A stretch of DNA of 64,000 bases. Origin: SHWB01 sp050246875 (GTDB lineage Bacteria > Pseudomonadota > Alphaproteobacteria > UBA6615). Location of the stretch: NCBI GenBank assembly GCA_050246875.1, contig JBFWVF010000010.1, forward strand, positions 124,001 to 188,000, written 5' to 3'. Of this stretch, positions 42,501 to 50,669 are shown piece after piece (within the stretch, counting starts at the first letter, position 1; every line of letters begins with the position of its first letter). A program made the position numbers and the translations under genes. The notes below the pieces were generated by a model. That model worked only from the letters and a program-made list of their open reading frames with translations, was not told the origin of the DNA and searched no databases.

Positions 42501-43622
42501 TCAGGCCGCTGGCCGGGCGGCGCGCCACGCGCCGATATTGTCGAGCGTCGCCAGCGGGGTGACCATGGCCGGGTCGAACGGCACCGGAGCCTCGTCGCGT
42601 GCCACCTTGGCCGGCCAGGCCTGGTCGGCCAGCGCCCCCTTGGCGATGGCGGCGAAGTCGCCTTCGCCCGAAGCCAGTGCCTGCTCGGCGAAGGCGGCAT
42701 CCTGCAGCTTTCCGTTGGCGATGACGGTGATGCCGCCGTGCCGCTTCGCCAGGCCAGCGAGCGAATGGTTGGCGCCGAACACCGGGGCGACGCCGAGATG
42801 GGCGGAGACGTGGATATAGTCGATCCCCGTCGCGCCCAGCGCGCCGAAGATCGCCTTCGCGTCGTCGGCGCCGCCCGGCCAGACGTAGTCGAGGTCGTTA
42901 GTCTTGGTCTGCGAGATGCGTACGCCAACCACCTTGCCCGGTACCGCAGCGCGCACCGCCCGCATCACCTCGAGATGGAAGCGCACGCGGTTCTCGACCG
43001 TACCGCCATATTCGTCGTCGCGCCGATTTGTATAGGTGGTGAGGAACTGGTCGAGCAGATAGCCGTTGGCGCCGTGTACCTCGACGCCGTCGAAGCCGGC
43101 CTCCACCGCGCGCCGCGCCGCACTGGCAAAGGCCTCGACGACGTCCGCCATCTCTTGCCGGGTAATTTCCCGCGGCTCCTGGAACGGACCCCTGCCGCCA
43201 TAGCGCGCCGCCTGCTCACCCTTTGGGCGAACCGACGACGGCGCGACCGATCCCTGACTCCAGAAATTGCCCTGATTGACCGCACCGGCGTGGAAGAGCT
43301 GCATCATGATCGGCGCACCGGCGGCGTGAACCGCCGCGACCACTGGCCGCCACGCGTCCCGCTGTGCGTCCACCGCGATGCCGGGCTGGTTGTGGTAGCC
43401 CTGGCTCCAGCGGCGATCGATGTAGGTGCCCTCGGTGATGATGAGGCCCCAGCCGCCCTCGGCATAGGCGCGGTAATAGTCGGCCATCTGCGCCGTGGCG
43501 CGGCCGTCCTGCGTGGCGCTGGTACGCGTCATCGGTGCTACCACGGCGCGGTTGCGCGTGGTGAGATCGCCGATGCGGCCGGGCGAAAAAAGCGTCGGAT
43601 AGCGGCTGGCCGAGTCGCTCAT
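42501..43622 (-). CDS. NADH:flavin oxidoreductase of the Old Yellow Enzyme type
   Basis: A 373-residue TIM-barrel flavoprotein. FSPGRIGDLTTRNRAVVAPMTR begins the FMN site, and PIMMQLFHAGAVNQG, VEVHGANGYLLDQFL and IANGKLQ are the other FMN and active-site segments; His-Asn in HGANG is the usual proton-donor region. It reduces activated alkenes or nitro compounds with NAD(P)H. The C-terminus ends ALATLDN with a dropped segment relative to larger 2,4-dienoyl reductases, so it is OYE-sized. GGAGGAGACC precedes the ATG. Confidence 0.9.
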   Translation of the reverse strand: MSDSASRYPTLFSPGRIGDLTTRNRAVVAPMTRTSATQDGRATAQMADYYRAYAEGGWGLIITEGTYIDRRWSQGYHNQPGIAVDAQRDAWRPVVAAVHAAGAPIMMQLFHAGAVNQGNFWSQGSVAPSSVRPKGEQAARYGGRGPFQEPREITRQEMADVVEAFASAARRAVEAGFDGVEVHGANGYLLDQFLTTYTNRRDDEYGGTVENRVRFHLEVMRAVRAAVPGKVVGVRISQTKTNDLDYVWPGGADDAKAIFGALGATGIDYIHVSAHLGVAPVFGANHSLAGLAKRHGGITVIANGKLQDAAFAEQALASGEGDFAAIAKGALADQAWPAKVARDEAPVPFDPAMVTPLATLDNIGAWRAARPAA

Positions 43623-43735
43623 GGTCTCCTCCCAGTCTGACCCGGGACTATAGGCGGTCGATGGCGGCGGGGAAGGTGCTAGACTGTGCCGCGGCGGCAC
43701 CACACCTCCGTCGGCCGCTCGGGAGCCGGTTTTCG

Positions 43736-44062
43736 ATGCCCTATGTCGTGCGCGATTCCAGCGGCGTCATCGTCTCCGTCCACCGTGACGCGGTGGACGG
43801 CGCCGAGGCCGTCGACGGCGACGATCCGGCCCTGCGCGCTTTCCTCGCCGGTGGCGGCGATGACGAGGCGGCGCGGGTGCGCGCCGAACTGGCGCGCAGC
43901 GACGCCGAGATCGTGCGCGCCTTCGAGGATGTGGTGCGCATCCTCATCGCCAAGCGCGTGCTGCTGATCACCGACCTGCCCGACGCTGCGCGACAGAAGC
44001 TCTACGCCCGCGACGAACTGCGCAAGCAGTTGCGCGGCCTGTCCGGCCTGCCGGAGGGGTAG
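43736..44062 (+). CDS. Hypothetical protein resembling a pseudomonad family often mislabelled tryptophan synthase beta-like
   Basis: A 108-residue protein that begins MPYVVRDSSGVIVSVHRD and continues with an acidic stretch. Its C-terminus, EIVRAFEDVVRILIAKRVLLITDLPDAARQKLYARDELR, is mostly helical. I recall similar short proteins in pseudomonads annotated as tryptophan synthase beta-like, a name with no enzymatic basis here. No motif gives a function. GGGAG lies ten bases before the ATG. It lies between the divergent OYE gene and the convergent sulfurtransferase gene. Confidence 0.65.
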   Translation: MPYVVRDSSGVIVSVHRDAVDGAEAVDGDDPALRAFLAGGGDDEAARVRAELARSDAEIVRAFEDVVRILIAKRVLLITDLPDAARQKLYARDELRKQLRGLSGLPEG

Positions 44063-44069
44063 CCCCCGG

Positions 44070-44909
44070 TCACTTCTCGATCGGTACGCCGACGACGGAG
44101 CCGTATTCGGTCCACGACCCGTCGTAGCTGCGGACGTTCTTCCAGCCGAGGATCTGCGTCATCGCGAAATAGACCAGCGTCGCGCGGTGCGACAGGCGGC
44201 AATAGGAAACGACGTCGACATCGGGGCCGGCGCCGGCGTTACGCAGCAGGCGTTCCAGCGTCGCCGGATCGCGGAACGACGTGTCGTCCGCGATGAGGTC
44301 GCCGAAGTAGAGGTGCTTCGCGCCGGGAATGTGTCCGGCCCGCTCCGCGCCGACATCGGGGTTGCCCGGCATGTTGACGCGTTCGCCGCGATATTCCTCC
44401 GGCGAGCGGTGGTCGATCAGCGCGAGGCCCTTGCCGACGCGCGGCAGGTCGGCGAGCAGGTCGACGAGGCGCTTGCGCATCGTGTCGTTGCGCCCGGCCG
44501 GCGGCGTGTAGCGGGCCGGCTGCACGACGGTCTTCTCCGTCGTCCACGGCCGCTTCTCCTTCATCCAGCGCACGCGTCCGCCGTCGAGCACGCGCGCATC
44601 GCGGTGACCCATGTAGGTGAACACCCACCAGCCATAGGTGCCGAACTGCACCGGGTCGCCATAGAAGACCACGGTGGTATCGTCGGCGATGCCGGCGGCG
44701 GCGCAGCGGCGGGCGAATTCCTCCGGCGTCGGGAAGTCACGCATCGTCGGGTCCCACAGCCAGTCCTTCCAGAACCAGCCGAGGGCGCCGGGGATGTGGC
44801 CCTCGTCCCACGCCGAGGTGCCGTGGTAATCGACCTCGACGACGCGCACCTTCGGGTCGCCGATGTGCTGCTGCAGCCAGTCGGGGGAAACGAGGCGGTC
44901 GGTCGGCAT
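44070..44909 (-). CDS. Two-domain rhodanese-type sulfurtransferase
   Basis: A 279-residue enzyme with two rhodanese domains. The N-terminal one has VEVDYHGTSAWDEGHIPGA and no active cysteine. The C-terminal one has LIDHRSPEEYRG and the persulfide-forming Cys237 in SYCRLSHRA. The active-site loop CRLSHRA differs from the standard CRxGxR/T of thiosulfate sulfurtransferases, so substrate range may differ. Start ATG 44909 follows GGAGG. It probably transfers sulfane sulfur from thiosulfate or 3-mercaptopyruvate to an acceptor in cyanide, persulfide or cofactor metabolism. Confidence 0.88.
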   Translation of the reverse strand: MPTDRLVSPDWLQQHIGDPKVRVVEVDYHGTSAWDEGHIPGALGWFWKDWLWDPTMRDFPTPEEFARRCAAAGIADDTTVVFYGDPVQFGTYGWWVFTYMGHRDARVLDGGRVRWMKEKRPWTTEKTVVQPARYTPPAGRNDTMRKRLVDLLADLPRVGKGLALIDHRSPEEYRGERVNMPGNPDVGAERAGHIPGAKHLYFGDLIADDTSFRDPATLERLLRNAGAGPDVDVVSYCRLSHRATLVYFAMTQILGWKNVRSYDGSWTEYGSVVGVPIEK

Positions 44910-45008
44910 GTCGGCATCCTCCACGGCGCAGGCACATTGTATCGTTGGCGTCTTCGTAGCCCGCCGGCCAGGTCACGGCAACGCCGCGCGGACAGCAGGG
45001 GGCAGGCC

Positions 45009-45905
45009 ATGAGCGCGACCATCGCCATCGTCGGCACCGGCGACATGGGTAGTGGCGTCGGCCGCGACCTTGTCGCGCGCGGCTTCCGCGTCGTTACCGC
45101 GCTGGCTGGCCGCGGCGAGGCCTCGCGTCGGCGGGCGGCAGACGCCGGCATCGCCGACGCCGGCATGCTGGCCGACGCCGTCGCCGGCTGCGACATGCTG
45201 CTGTCGATCCTGCCGCCCGCCGCCGCGCCGGCCTTCGCCGGCGAGGTCGCCGCGGCGATGCGGGCGACCGGAAAGCGGCCGGTGTTCGTCGACTGCAATG
45301 CCATCTCGCCGGCGAACATGCGCGCGGTCGGTGCGGCCGTCGCGGCGGCCGGTGCCGCGGTCGCCGATGTCGGTATCGTCGGCGCGCCGCCCGGCCGGGG
45401 CGACGCCACCCGCTTCTACGCCAGCGGTCCGCGCGCGGCGCTGGACGCCGTGGCGGCGCTGGCCGGCCCCGATCTGCTGGTGCGGACGCTCGGCCCCGAG
45501 ATCGGCCGCGCCTCGGCCCTCAAGATGGCCTACGCCGCCATCACCAAGGGCACGACGGCGCTGCACGCCGCCGCCCTCCTCGTCGCCCGCCGCGAGGGCC
45601 TGTTCGACGAGCTGGCGACGGAGCTGTCCGAGAGCCGTTCGGTGGTCTGGCAGGAGATGGGGCGCAGCGTGCCGCGCCTCGGCACCGTCGCCGACCGCTG
45701 GGCCGGGGAGATGACCGAGATCGCGGCGACCTTCGCCGCCGCCGGCTTGACGCCGCTGCTGCACGAAGGCGCTCACGACGTGTTCGCCCTGCTGGCGCGC
45801 AGCGCCCTGGCGGCCGAGCCGGGCGGCGGCCGCGGTTCGGCGCGCACGCTGGACGAAACGCTGGCGGCGTTCTGCGAGGTGCTCGACGGGACGAAGGATC
45901 GCTAG
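45009..45905 (+). CDS. 3-hydroxyisobutyrate dehydrogenase-like reductase (DUF1932 C-terminus)
   Basis: The 298-residue protein begins with the Rossmann motif IAIVGTGDMGSGVGRDL. It has the NAD(P)-binding and substrate region MLLSILPPAAAPAF, DCNAISPANM and GIVGAPPGRGDATRFYASGP. The Lys of the active site lies in RASALKMAYAAITKG. The C-terminal domain is the DUF1932 type. Family members reduce 3-hydroxyacids, tartronate semialdehyde or imines. The gene is monocistronic and divergent from the sulfurtransferase. Confidence 0.85.
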   Translation: MSATIAIVGTGDMGSGVGRDLVARGFRVVTALAGRGEASRRRAADAGIADAGMLADAVAGCDMLLSILPPAAAPAFAGEVAAAMRATGKRPVFVDCNAISPANMRAVGAAVAAAGAAVADVGIVGAPPGRGDATRFYASGPRAALDAVAALAGPDLLVRTLGPEIGRASALKMAYAAITKGTTALHAAALLVARREGLFDELATELSESRSVVWQEMGRSVPRLGTVADRWAGEMTEIAATFAAAGLTPLLHEGAHDVFALLARSALAAEPGGGRGSARTLDETLAAFCEVLDGTKDR

Positions 45906-45928
45906 CCGGACCGCGACGGGCGATCCGC

Positions 45929-46468
45929 TCAGTCGCGCCGCACCGACAGCTTGCCGCGCACCGGGCCGCAACTGCGGCAGTAGCAGTCCGAGGCGCGCCG
46001 CTTGGGCCTGCGCACGAAATGGTGTTCGGCGCCGCAATGGGCGCAGATCCAGGTGACGACGGCGTGCGCGGCGCGCGAGAGGTAGGGCAGGTCGTGGCGC
46101 ACCTCGGCCGGCTCGCCGAGCAGCGCCATCACCTCGCGCCATTTCGCGCCGTGGCGGCAGCGGCGCCCGGCGGCGAGATCGGCGATGAGATGCGCGCATT
46201 CATGCAGGAAGGTCGAATCGCGGTCGGCCTCGCGGCCCGGCGCCAGCAGGGCGGCATTGAGCACGACGCGGCGCTCGTCGGTGTAGGCGGCGCCGGCCAG
46301 CGTCTTGGCCCGGCGGGAAATCTCCACGCCGCCGCCGATAGCGTCGAGGAAGGCCGGGCCGATCTGCGCGGCTCGGCGCAGCCGGCCGAGCAGGTCCCAG
46401 CGCTCGGCGACCTCGCCGATGGTGCCGAGCCGCGGGCCGCGGCGGATATAGACGTCAGTGTCGTGCAA
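45929..46468 (-). CDS. SprT-like zinc metallopeptidase-fold protein
   Basis: A 179-residue protein with the metal motif HECAH (His89, Glu90, His93), as in SprT/Spartan-like peptidases. It also has a C-terminal zinc ribbon with two pairs: CAHC near 142-145 and CYCRSC near 163-168. The name-giving E. coli SprT is of unknown role; eukaryotic Spartan cleaves DNA-protein crosslinks. A DNA- or ribosome-associated protease role is possible. Start TTG 46468 has GGAAGA six bases upstream and overlaps the thioesterase stop, so these two are coupled. Confidence 0.75.
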   Translation of the reverse strand: MHDTDVYIRRGPRLGTIGEVAERWDLLGRLRRAAQIGPAFLDAIGGGVEISRRAKTLAGAAYTDERRVVLNAALLAPGREADRDSTFLHECAHLIADLAAGRRCRHGAKWREVMALLGEPAEVRHDLPYLSRAAHAVVTWICAHCGAEHHFVRRPKRRASDCYCRSCGPVRGKLSVRRD

Positions 46469-46955
46469 GGGAGATCTTCCGTCCCGCCTGCGGCGTTGGC
46501 GGCAGGCGGTCGTGGGCATCCTTGAGCCGGGCGAGCTTCGCCTGCACGGCCTCGGGCAGCGGCGACGACCGGCGGCGCGTCATGTCGACATGCAGCGACA
46601 GCAGTTCGTTGGAGGCCGCGAGGTAGCCCTCATCGGCGTGATACATGAGGTGGATGTAGCGGATGCGCTTGGCGTCGAAGTCGATCAGCCGCGTGGTGAA
46701 GGCCAGCGGCGCGCCCTCATGCACCTCGCGCTCGTAGGTAACGTGCGCTTCCAACGTGAAGGTCGAACAGTTGTGCCCGCGCAGATAAGCCTCGCCGATG
46801 CCGAGCCAGTCGAAGAAGGCATCGGTCGCGTGGTCGAAGGCCAGCACGTAATAGGCCACGTTCATGTGGCCGTTGTAATCGATCCATTCCGGCCTGACGG
46901 CCTCGCGAAACAGCGCGAGCGGCGCCGGGATGTCGTCCGACTCGGGAATCGCCAT
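46455..46955 (-). CDS. Hot-dog-fold acyl-CoA thioesterase
   Basis: The 166-residue protein has the hot-dog fold signature WIDYNGHMNVAYYVLAFDHATDAFFDWLG. The Asp in the first motif and the following His-Met-Asn are typical of thioesterases related to betainyl-CoA/carnitine-type enzymes. It hydrolyses short acyl-CoA or polyol thioesters. It starts at 46955. A second in-frame upstream stretch is not protein-like. It forms an operon with the SprT-like gene downstream. Confidence 0.85.
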   Translation of the reverse strand: MAIPESDDIPAPLALFREAVRPEWIDYNGHMNVAYYVLAFDHATDAFFDWLGIGEAYLRGHNCSTFTLEAHVTYEREVHEGAPLAFTTRLIDFDAKRIRYIHLMYHADEGYLAASNELLSLHVDMTRRRSSPLPEAVQAKLARLKDAHDRLPPTPQAGRKISLARH

Positions 46956-47087
46956 GGAGCGAGAATAGCCACCGCCGCCCGCGCCGCAACCGCCGATCGC
47001 ATGGCTGCCCGGCGGGCCCGGCCGGTGGACGGCCCCGGCGGCCTCACCTAGCATCCCGGCAACAGCCAGTCGCTTCGGGAGGAAATC

Positions 47088-47813
47088 ATGGCCGACCCCA
47101 ACAATGCCGCGGGCGTGCTGCCCGGCGACCCGCGCTACGGCCTGAACGAGGCCCAGCTTGCCGCCTACTACCGCAACAAGGCGCCGAGCTGGCTGATCGT
47201 CGGCCGGCTGGGCGAGGACGGCATCGCCCGCCGCGAAAAGGCGATGCAGCCGCACATCGCCTACCTGCGCGCCAACCGGTCGCGCATCCGCTTCGCGGGC
47301 CCGATGTTCAGCGACGACGGCAACACGCCGATCGGCTCGATGACCCTGCTGGACGCGCCCGACCGCGCCACGGCGAAGGCCTACATCGACAGCGAACCGT
47401 ACAATCTCGGCGGCTCGTTCGGCTCTGTCGAGATCACGCGCTGGTCGTCGTCGATGGAGTTCCGCCAGCTCGAGTACAAACGCACCGAGGGCTGGGAGAC
47501 CTGGGCCATTACCGCCCTCGACGGCCCCGACGCCGACGCCCGCCGCAAGGCGGTCGCCGAGGCGCACCACAAGTTCCAGGCCAGCGTGATGTCGCACTAC
47601 GTCGCGCGCGGGCCGCTGCAGGTCGACGACGGCACGCGCCACATCGGCTCGTTCATGATCGTCGAGTTCCCCGACAAGGCCGCCGTGCTCGATTTCTGGT
47701 CCAAGGAACCGCTGAACTACGGCGGCTGCTTCAAGGACGTGAAGATCGAACGCTGGAAGTTCGGCTCCGCCGTCGGCATCCCCGAGGCGAAGGCCAGGGC
47801 GGCGGCGGAGTAG
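47088..47813 (+). CDS. Tandem YCII-domain protein
   Basis: A 241-residue protein with two YCII domains. The first (WLIVGRLGEDGIARREKAMQPHIAYL...AYIDSEPYN) ends with the DSEPYNLGGSFGSVEITRW block. The second (WAITALDGPDADARRKAV...WSKEPLNYGGCFKDVKIERW) repeats the layout. Each has the expected His and Asp positions of the single-domain family. Function unknown; a role as an enzyme acting on small ligands, perhaps as an oligomeric fusion, is inference. It has no visible operon partner, and an intergenic repeat at 47878-47961 follows. Confidence 0.75.
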   Translation: MADPNNAAGVLPGDPRYGLNEAQLAAYYRNKAPSWLIVGRLGEDGIARREKAMQPHIAYLRANRSRIRFAGPMFSDDGNTPIGSMTLLDAPDRATAKAYIDSEPYNLGGSFGSVEITRWSSSMEFRQLEYKRTEGWETWAITALDGPDADARRKAVAEAHHKFQASVMSHYVARGPLQVDDGTRHIGSFMIVEFPDKAAVLDFWSKEPLNYGGCFKDVKIERWKFGSAVGIPEAKARAAAE

Positions 47814-47877
47814 CCGAAGCCGCCCCAGGGCGACGCATTTCTCCCGGTTATGCTCAGGAACCGGGGAACCGCGGGGC

Positions 47878-47961
47878 CGTCATTGCGAGCGCAGCGAGGC
47901 AATCCAGTCCGGCGGCCGGCAAGCTGGATTGCTTCGTCGGCTTCGCCGCCTCGCAATGACG
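47878..47961. repeat. Palindromic intergenic repeat (CGTCATTGCGAG type)
   Basis: An 84-bp element. CGTCATTGCGAG at 47878-47889 pairs with its complement CTCGCAATGACG at 47950-47961, and CAATCCAG at 47900-47907 pairs with CTGGATTG at 47924-47931. The CGTCATTGCGAG...CAATCCAG core is a well-known dispersed repeat of alphaproteobacteria. It lies in the 241-bp gap between the tandem YCII gene and the convergent FKBP gene and may act as a bidirectional terminator. Confidence 0.75.
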
Positions 47962-48054
47962 CGAACGGGGCGGTCCTTGATTTTCGACGATTCGCTTCGA
48001 GCGAGACCTTGAGGCGCCCGCCGGAACGCGGCGTCCCCCAAGCGCGCCGCGTCC

Positions 48055-48474
48055 CTACCGGGCCGGCGTCACCTTCAGCAGGCGGACCTCGAACTCGAGT
48101 GTCGAGTCCGGCGGGATCGGGCCGGCGCCACGGCGGCCGTAGCCCATCTCCGGCGGGATGGTCAGCTTGCGCACGCCGCCCTCGCGCATGCCGGCGACGC
48201 CCTCGTCCCAGCCCTGGATGACCTGGCCGCGGCCGAGGCGGAAGCGGAACGGCTCGTTGCGGTCGAGCGAGCTGTCGAACTTCGTGCCGTTCGTCAGCCA
48301 GCCCGTGTAGTGCACCTCGACGGTGTCGCCGCGGGTCGCCTCGCGGCCCTCGCCTCGGCGCATGTCGACGATGCCGAGATCGCCGCCTGCCGCTTCCTCG
48401 CTCACGCCCAATCCCCCTGAAATGACGAACAGCAGGGCGAGAAACGCCCGCCGCGTGAAGACCCGGATGCTCAT
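48055..48474 (-). CDS. FKBP-type peptidyl-prolyl cis-trans isomerase
   Basis: The 139-residue protein has a signal-like or membrane-anchor N-terminus (FTRRAFLALLFVISGGLGV) and an FKBP domain: VEVHYTGWLTNGTKFDSSLDRNEPFRFRLG, VIQGWDEGVAGMREGGVRKLTIP and GYGRRGAGPIPPDSTLEFEVRLL. The FKBP core residues (Tyr, Phe, Asp, Trp of the binding pocket) are kept. It catalyses proline isomerisation in the periplasm or envelope. Its ATG overlaps the stop of the upstream 2OG oxygenase gene (ATGA). Confidence 0.9.
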   Translation of the reverse strand: MSIRVFTRRAFLALLFVISGGLGVSEEAAGGDLGIVDMRRGEGREATRGDTVEVHYTGWLTNGTKFDSSLDRNEPFRFRLGRGQVIQGWDEGVAGMREGGVRKLTIPPEMGYGRRGAGPIPPDSTLEFEVRLLKVTPAR

Positions 48475-49532
48475 CGCGCCGCTTCGCCCTCCGCGGTGCC
48501 GCCGTCGGCAGGCCGCCGCATGTGCAGATAGTTGCCTTCCGTGTAGTAGGCGAAATAGTCGATGAAGGCCATCGGTTCGTAGCGCGGCGGGTTGTCCGGG
48601 CCGGTGCAGGTATCGAGCGGCGCGGCGACGGCATCGTCGCGCGGGTTGAAGAAGAAGGTGATGGCGTAGCGATCCGTCGCGGGCGTCATCACGCGATGCG
48701 GCGTGGCGATGAAGCGGCCGTTGGTCCAACGGTTGAGGAACTCGCCGGTGTTGACGAGGATGGCGCCGGGTATGTGCGGCGCCGGGATCCAGCGGCCCGA
48801 CTGGGTGAGGATCTCGAGGCCGGGCACCTCGTGGACGGGCAGCAGCGTCAGGAAGCCGTGGTCGCAATGCGGCGCGTGGCCGAACTGGTTGTCTTCGACA
48901 TCGACCGCCGGATAGTGGGAATTGCGGCTGATGATGTGGGACTCGCCGTCGAAATACGGCGCGAAGAAGTCGGCCGGCTTGTCGAGCGCCAGCGCATAGA
49001 GCGGCAGCAGGCTGCGGCCCAGCGGTTCCATTGCGCGCTGGTAGGCGACCATCGTCTCGCGGAATCCCGGCAGGCCGGCCGGCCACTTGTTGGGCGCGGT
49101 GAAACGGCGGCGCGAGCGGAAGACCGGATCGTCGGCGGGACGTTCGCGGTTGATCAGCAGGGTCTCGTTGAGATCCCTCTTGGTGTTGCGGTTGATCTTC
49201 GAGGTCTCGTAGAGGGTCGACTTGGGCGGCACATAGCCGATCATGTCGGCATCGACCCTGAGGGCCAGCTTGGCCGCCTCGGGCAGGGCGAAGAACTGCT
49301 TCAGGGCCGCGAAGGTGTCGTCGAACACGCGCTGCGCGATGCCGTGGTTGACGATGTAGTAGAAGCCGATGGTTTCCTGCGCGCGGCGCAGTTCGGCGGC
49401 CACCGCCTCGCGCGCGCCTGGCGTGCCGGCGAGGTAGCCGGCGAGATCGAGGACCGGAATTTCCTCCGGCGCGCCGTCGCGCACGACGTAGGTGACGCCG
49501 TCGCGCCGGACGATCTCGCCGGTCGCGGTCAT
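48471..49532 (-). CDS. 2-oxoglutarate/Fe(II) oxygenase, isopenicillin-N-synthase family (copy 1)
   Basis: A 353-residue enzyme of the IPNS/flavonol-synthase type. The iron ligands His222, Asp224 (HCDHG) and His279 (ATPHRV) are all present, with Arg288 in DRYAITFFF as the 2-oxoglutarate contact. It shares NTGEFLNRWTNGRFIATPHRV with the following copy. It hydroxylates or desaturates a small acid; the substrate is unknown. It is followed by the FKBP gene, coupled by ATGA, and preceded by copy 2, 25 nt away. Confidence 0.88.
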   Translation of the reverse strand: MTATGEIVRRDGVTYVVRDGAPEEIPVLDLAGYLAGTPGAREAVAAELRRAQETIGFYYIVNHGIAQRVFDDTFAALKQFFALPEAAKLALRVDADMIGYVPPKSTLYETSKINRNTKRDLNETLLINRERPADDPVFRSRRRFTAPNKWPAGLPGFRETMVAYQRAMEPLGRSLLPLYALALDKPADFFAPYFDGESHIISRNSHYPAVDVEDNQFGHAPHCDHGFLTLLPVHEVPGLEILTQSGRWIPAPHIPGAILVNTGEFLNRWTNGRFIATPHRVMTPATDRYAITFFFNPRDDAVAAPLDTCTGPDNPPRYEPMAFIDYFAYYTEGNYLHMRRPADGGTAEGEAAR

Positions 49533-49557
49533 CGCCGCGCCTCCGCCGGCGACGCGC

Positions 49558-50580
49558 CTATGCCTTCGCCGCCGTGGCCTGGTCCTGGTCGCCGCCGGCG
49601 GACTTCGAGAAGTTGCGGTCGAAGTACCAGCACAGATAGTCGTGCATCGATATCGGCTCGTACTTCAGGTCTTCGCCCGGCCGCGCGAAATCCTTCGGGT
49701 CGGCGACGGTGCGCGGGCTGGGGTTGAAGAAAAGCGCCATCGAGTAGCGGTCGCGCGCTGGCGGCATGACGCGGTGCGGCGTGGCGATGAAGCGGCCGTT
49801 GGTCCAGCGGTTGAGGAACTCGCCGGTGTTGACGAGGATGCCGCCGGGCAGCGTCTGCGCCGACAGCCAGCGGCCGTCGCGCGTGCGGATCTGCAGGCCG
49901 GGCACCTCGGACACCGGCAGCGCGGTGATGAAGCCGTGGTCCTGGTGCGGCGAGATGCCGAACTGGTTCTCCTCGGCGTCGACCGCGGGATACCAGGCGT
50001 TGCGCGTGGTCCACATCGGCTCGGCGAAATGCCGCGCGAACCAGTCGGCCGGCTTGCCCAGCGCCAGCGCGTAGAGCGGCAGCATGTCGCGCGTCAGGCG
50101 CGCGAGCTGCGCGTGGCAGGCGCCGATGGTCTCGCGGAAACCCGGCAGCGACGGCCACTTGTTGGGGCCGATGAAGCGCAGGCCGGCCGCCAGGTCGGGG
50201 TGTCCGTCCGGCCGCTCGTTGACCAGCGCGAGGGCCTCGTTGAGATCCGGCTTGGTGTTCTTGTTGACCGGCGAGGTGACGTAGATCGACGACTTGGCCG
50301 GAATCCAGCCCGGTCCCATGCGGTCGACCCGCACCTTCACCTTCTCCTCGGCCGGCTGGGCGAAGAAGCGCGCCAGCTCGCCGTAGCCGCGGGCGATGAG
50401 GTCCATGTCCACGCCATGATTGATGACGTAGTAGAAGCCGACCTCCTGCTGGATGCGCGCGAGGTCGCGCGCCAGCGTCTCGGCCGCGCCCGGCTTGCCG
50501 GCGAGATAGGCGCCGATGTCGAGAACGGGAATTTCGCTAATCGCGGCGCCGGCCTCGGCGCGCTCCAATTCCAGCGTCAT
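49558..50580 (-). CDS. 2-oxoglutarate/Fe(II) oxygenase, isopenicillin-N-synthase family (copy 2)
   Basis: A 340-residue paralogue of its downstream neighbour. It keeps the iron triad His212, Asp214 (HQDHG) and His269 and shares the long NTGEFLNRWTNGRFIATPHR segment, which points to a recent tandem duplication. The substrate pockets differ upstream of the triad (KSSIYVTSPVNKNTKPDLNE versus KSTLYETSKINRNTKRDLNE), but both keep the same pattern. Two enzymes acting on successive intermediates is one possibility. It begins the operon with the FKBP gene. Confidence 0.88.
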   Translation of the reverse strand: MTLELERAEAGAAISEIPVLDIGAYLAGKPGAAETLARDLARIQQEVGFYYVINHGVDMDLIARGYGELARFFAQPAEEKVKVRVDRMGPGWIPAKSSIYVTSPVNKNTKPDLNEALALVNERPDGHPDLAAGLRFIGPNKWPSLPGFRETIGACHAQLARLTRDMLPLYALALGKPADWFARHFAEPMWTTRNAWYPAVDAEENQFGISPHQDHGFITALPVSEVPGLQIRTRDGRWLSAQTLPGGILVNTGEFLNRWTNGRFIATPHRVMPPARDRYSMALFFNPSPRTVADPKDFARPGEDLKYEPISMHDYLCWYFDRNFSKSAGGDQDQATAAKA

Positions 50581-50669
50581 GGCATGTCCTCTGCTCAGGG
50601 CCTGACCCAGCCTCTAGGGATCAATCTATCACGATCCGCCGCCGGAAACAGCGTTGGCGGCGCGCGCGC

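Noticed and set aside
43736..44062. Tryptophan synthase beta-like annotation
   Set aside because: The 108-residue protein has no PLP-binding lysine motif or synthase fold; the name is a known mislabel of this family.
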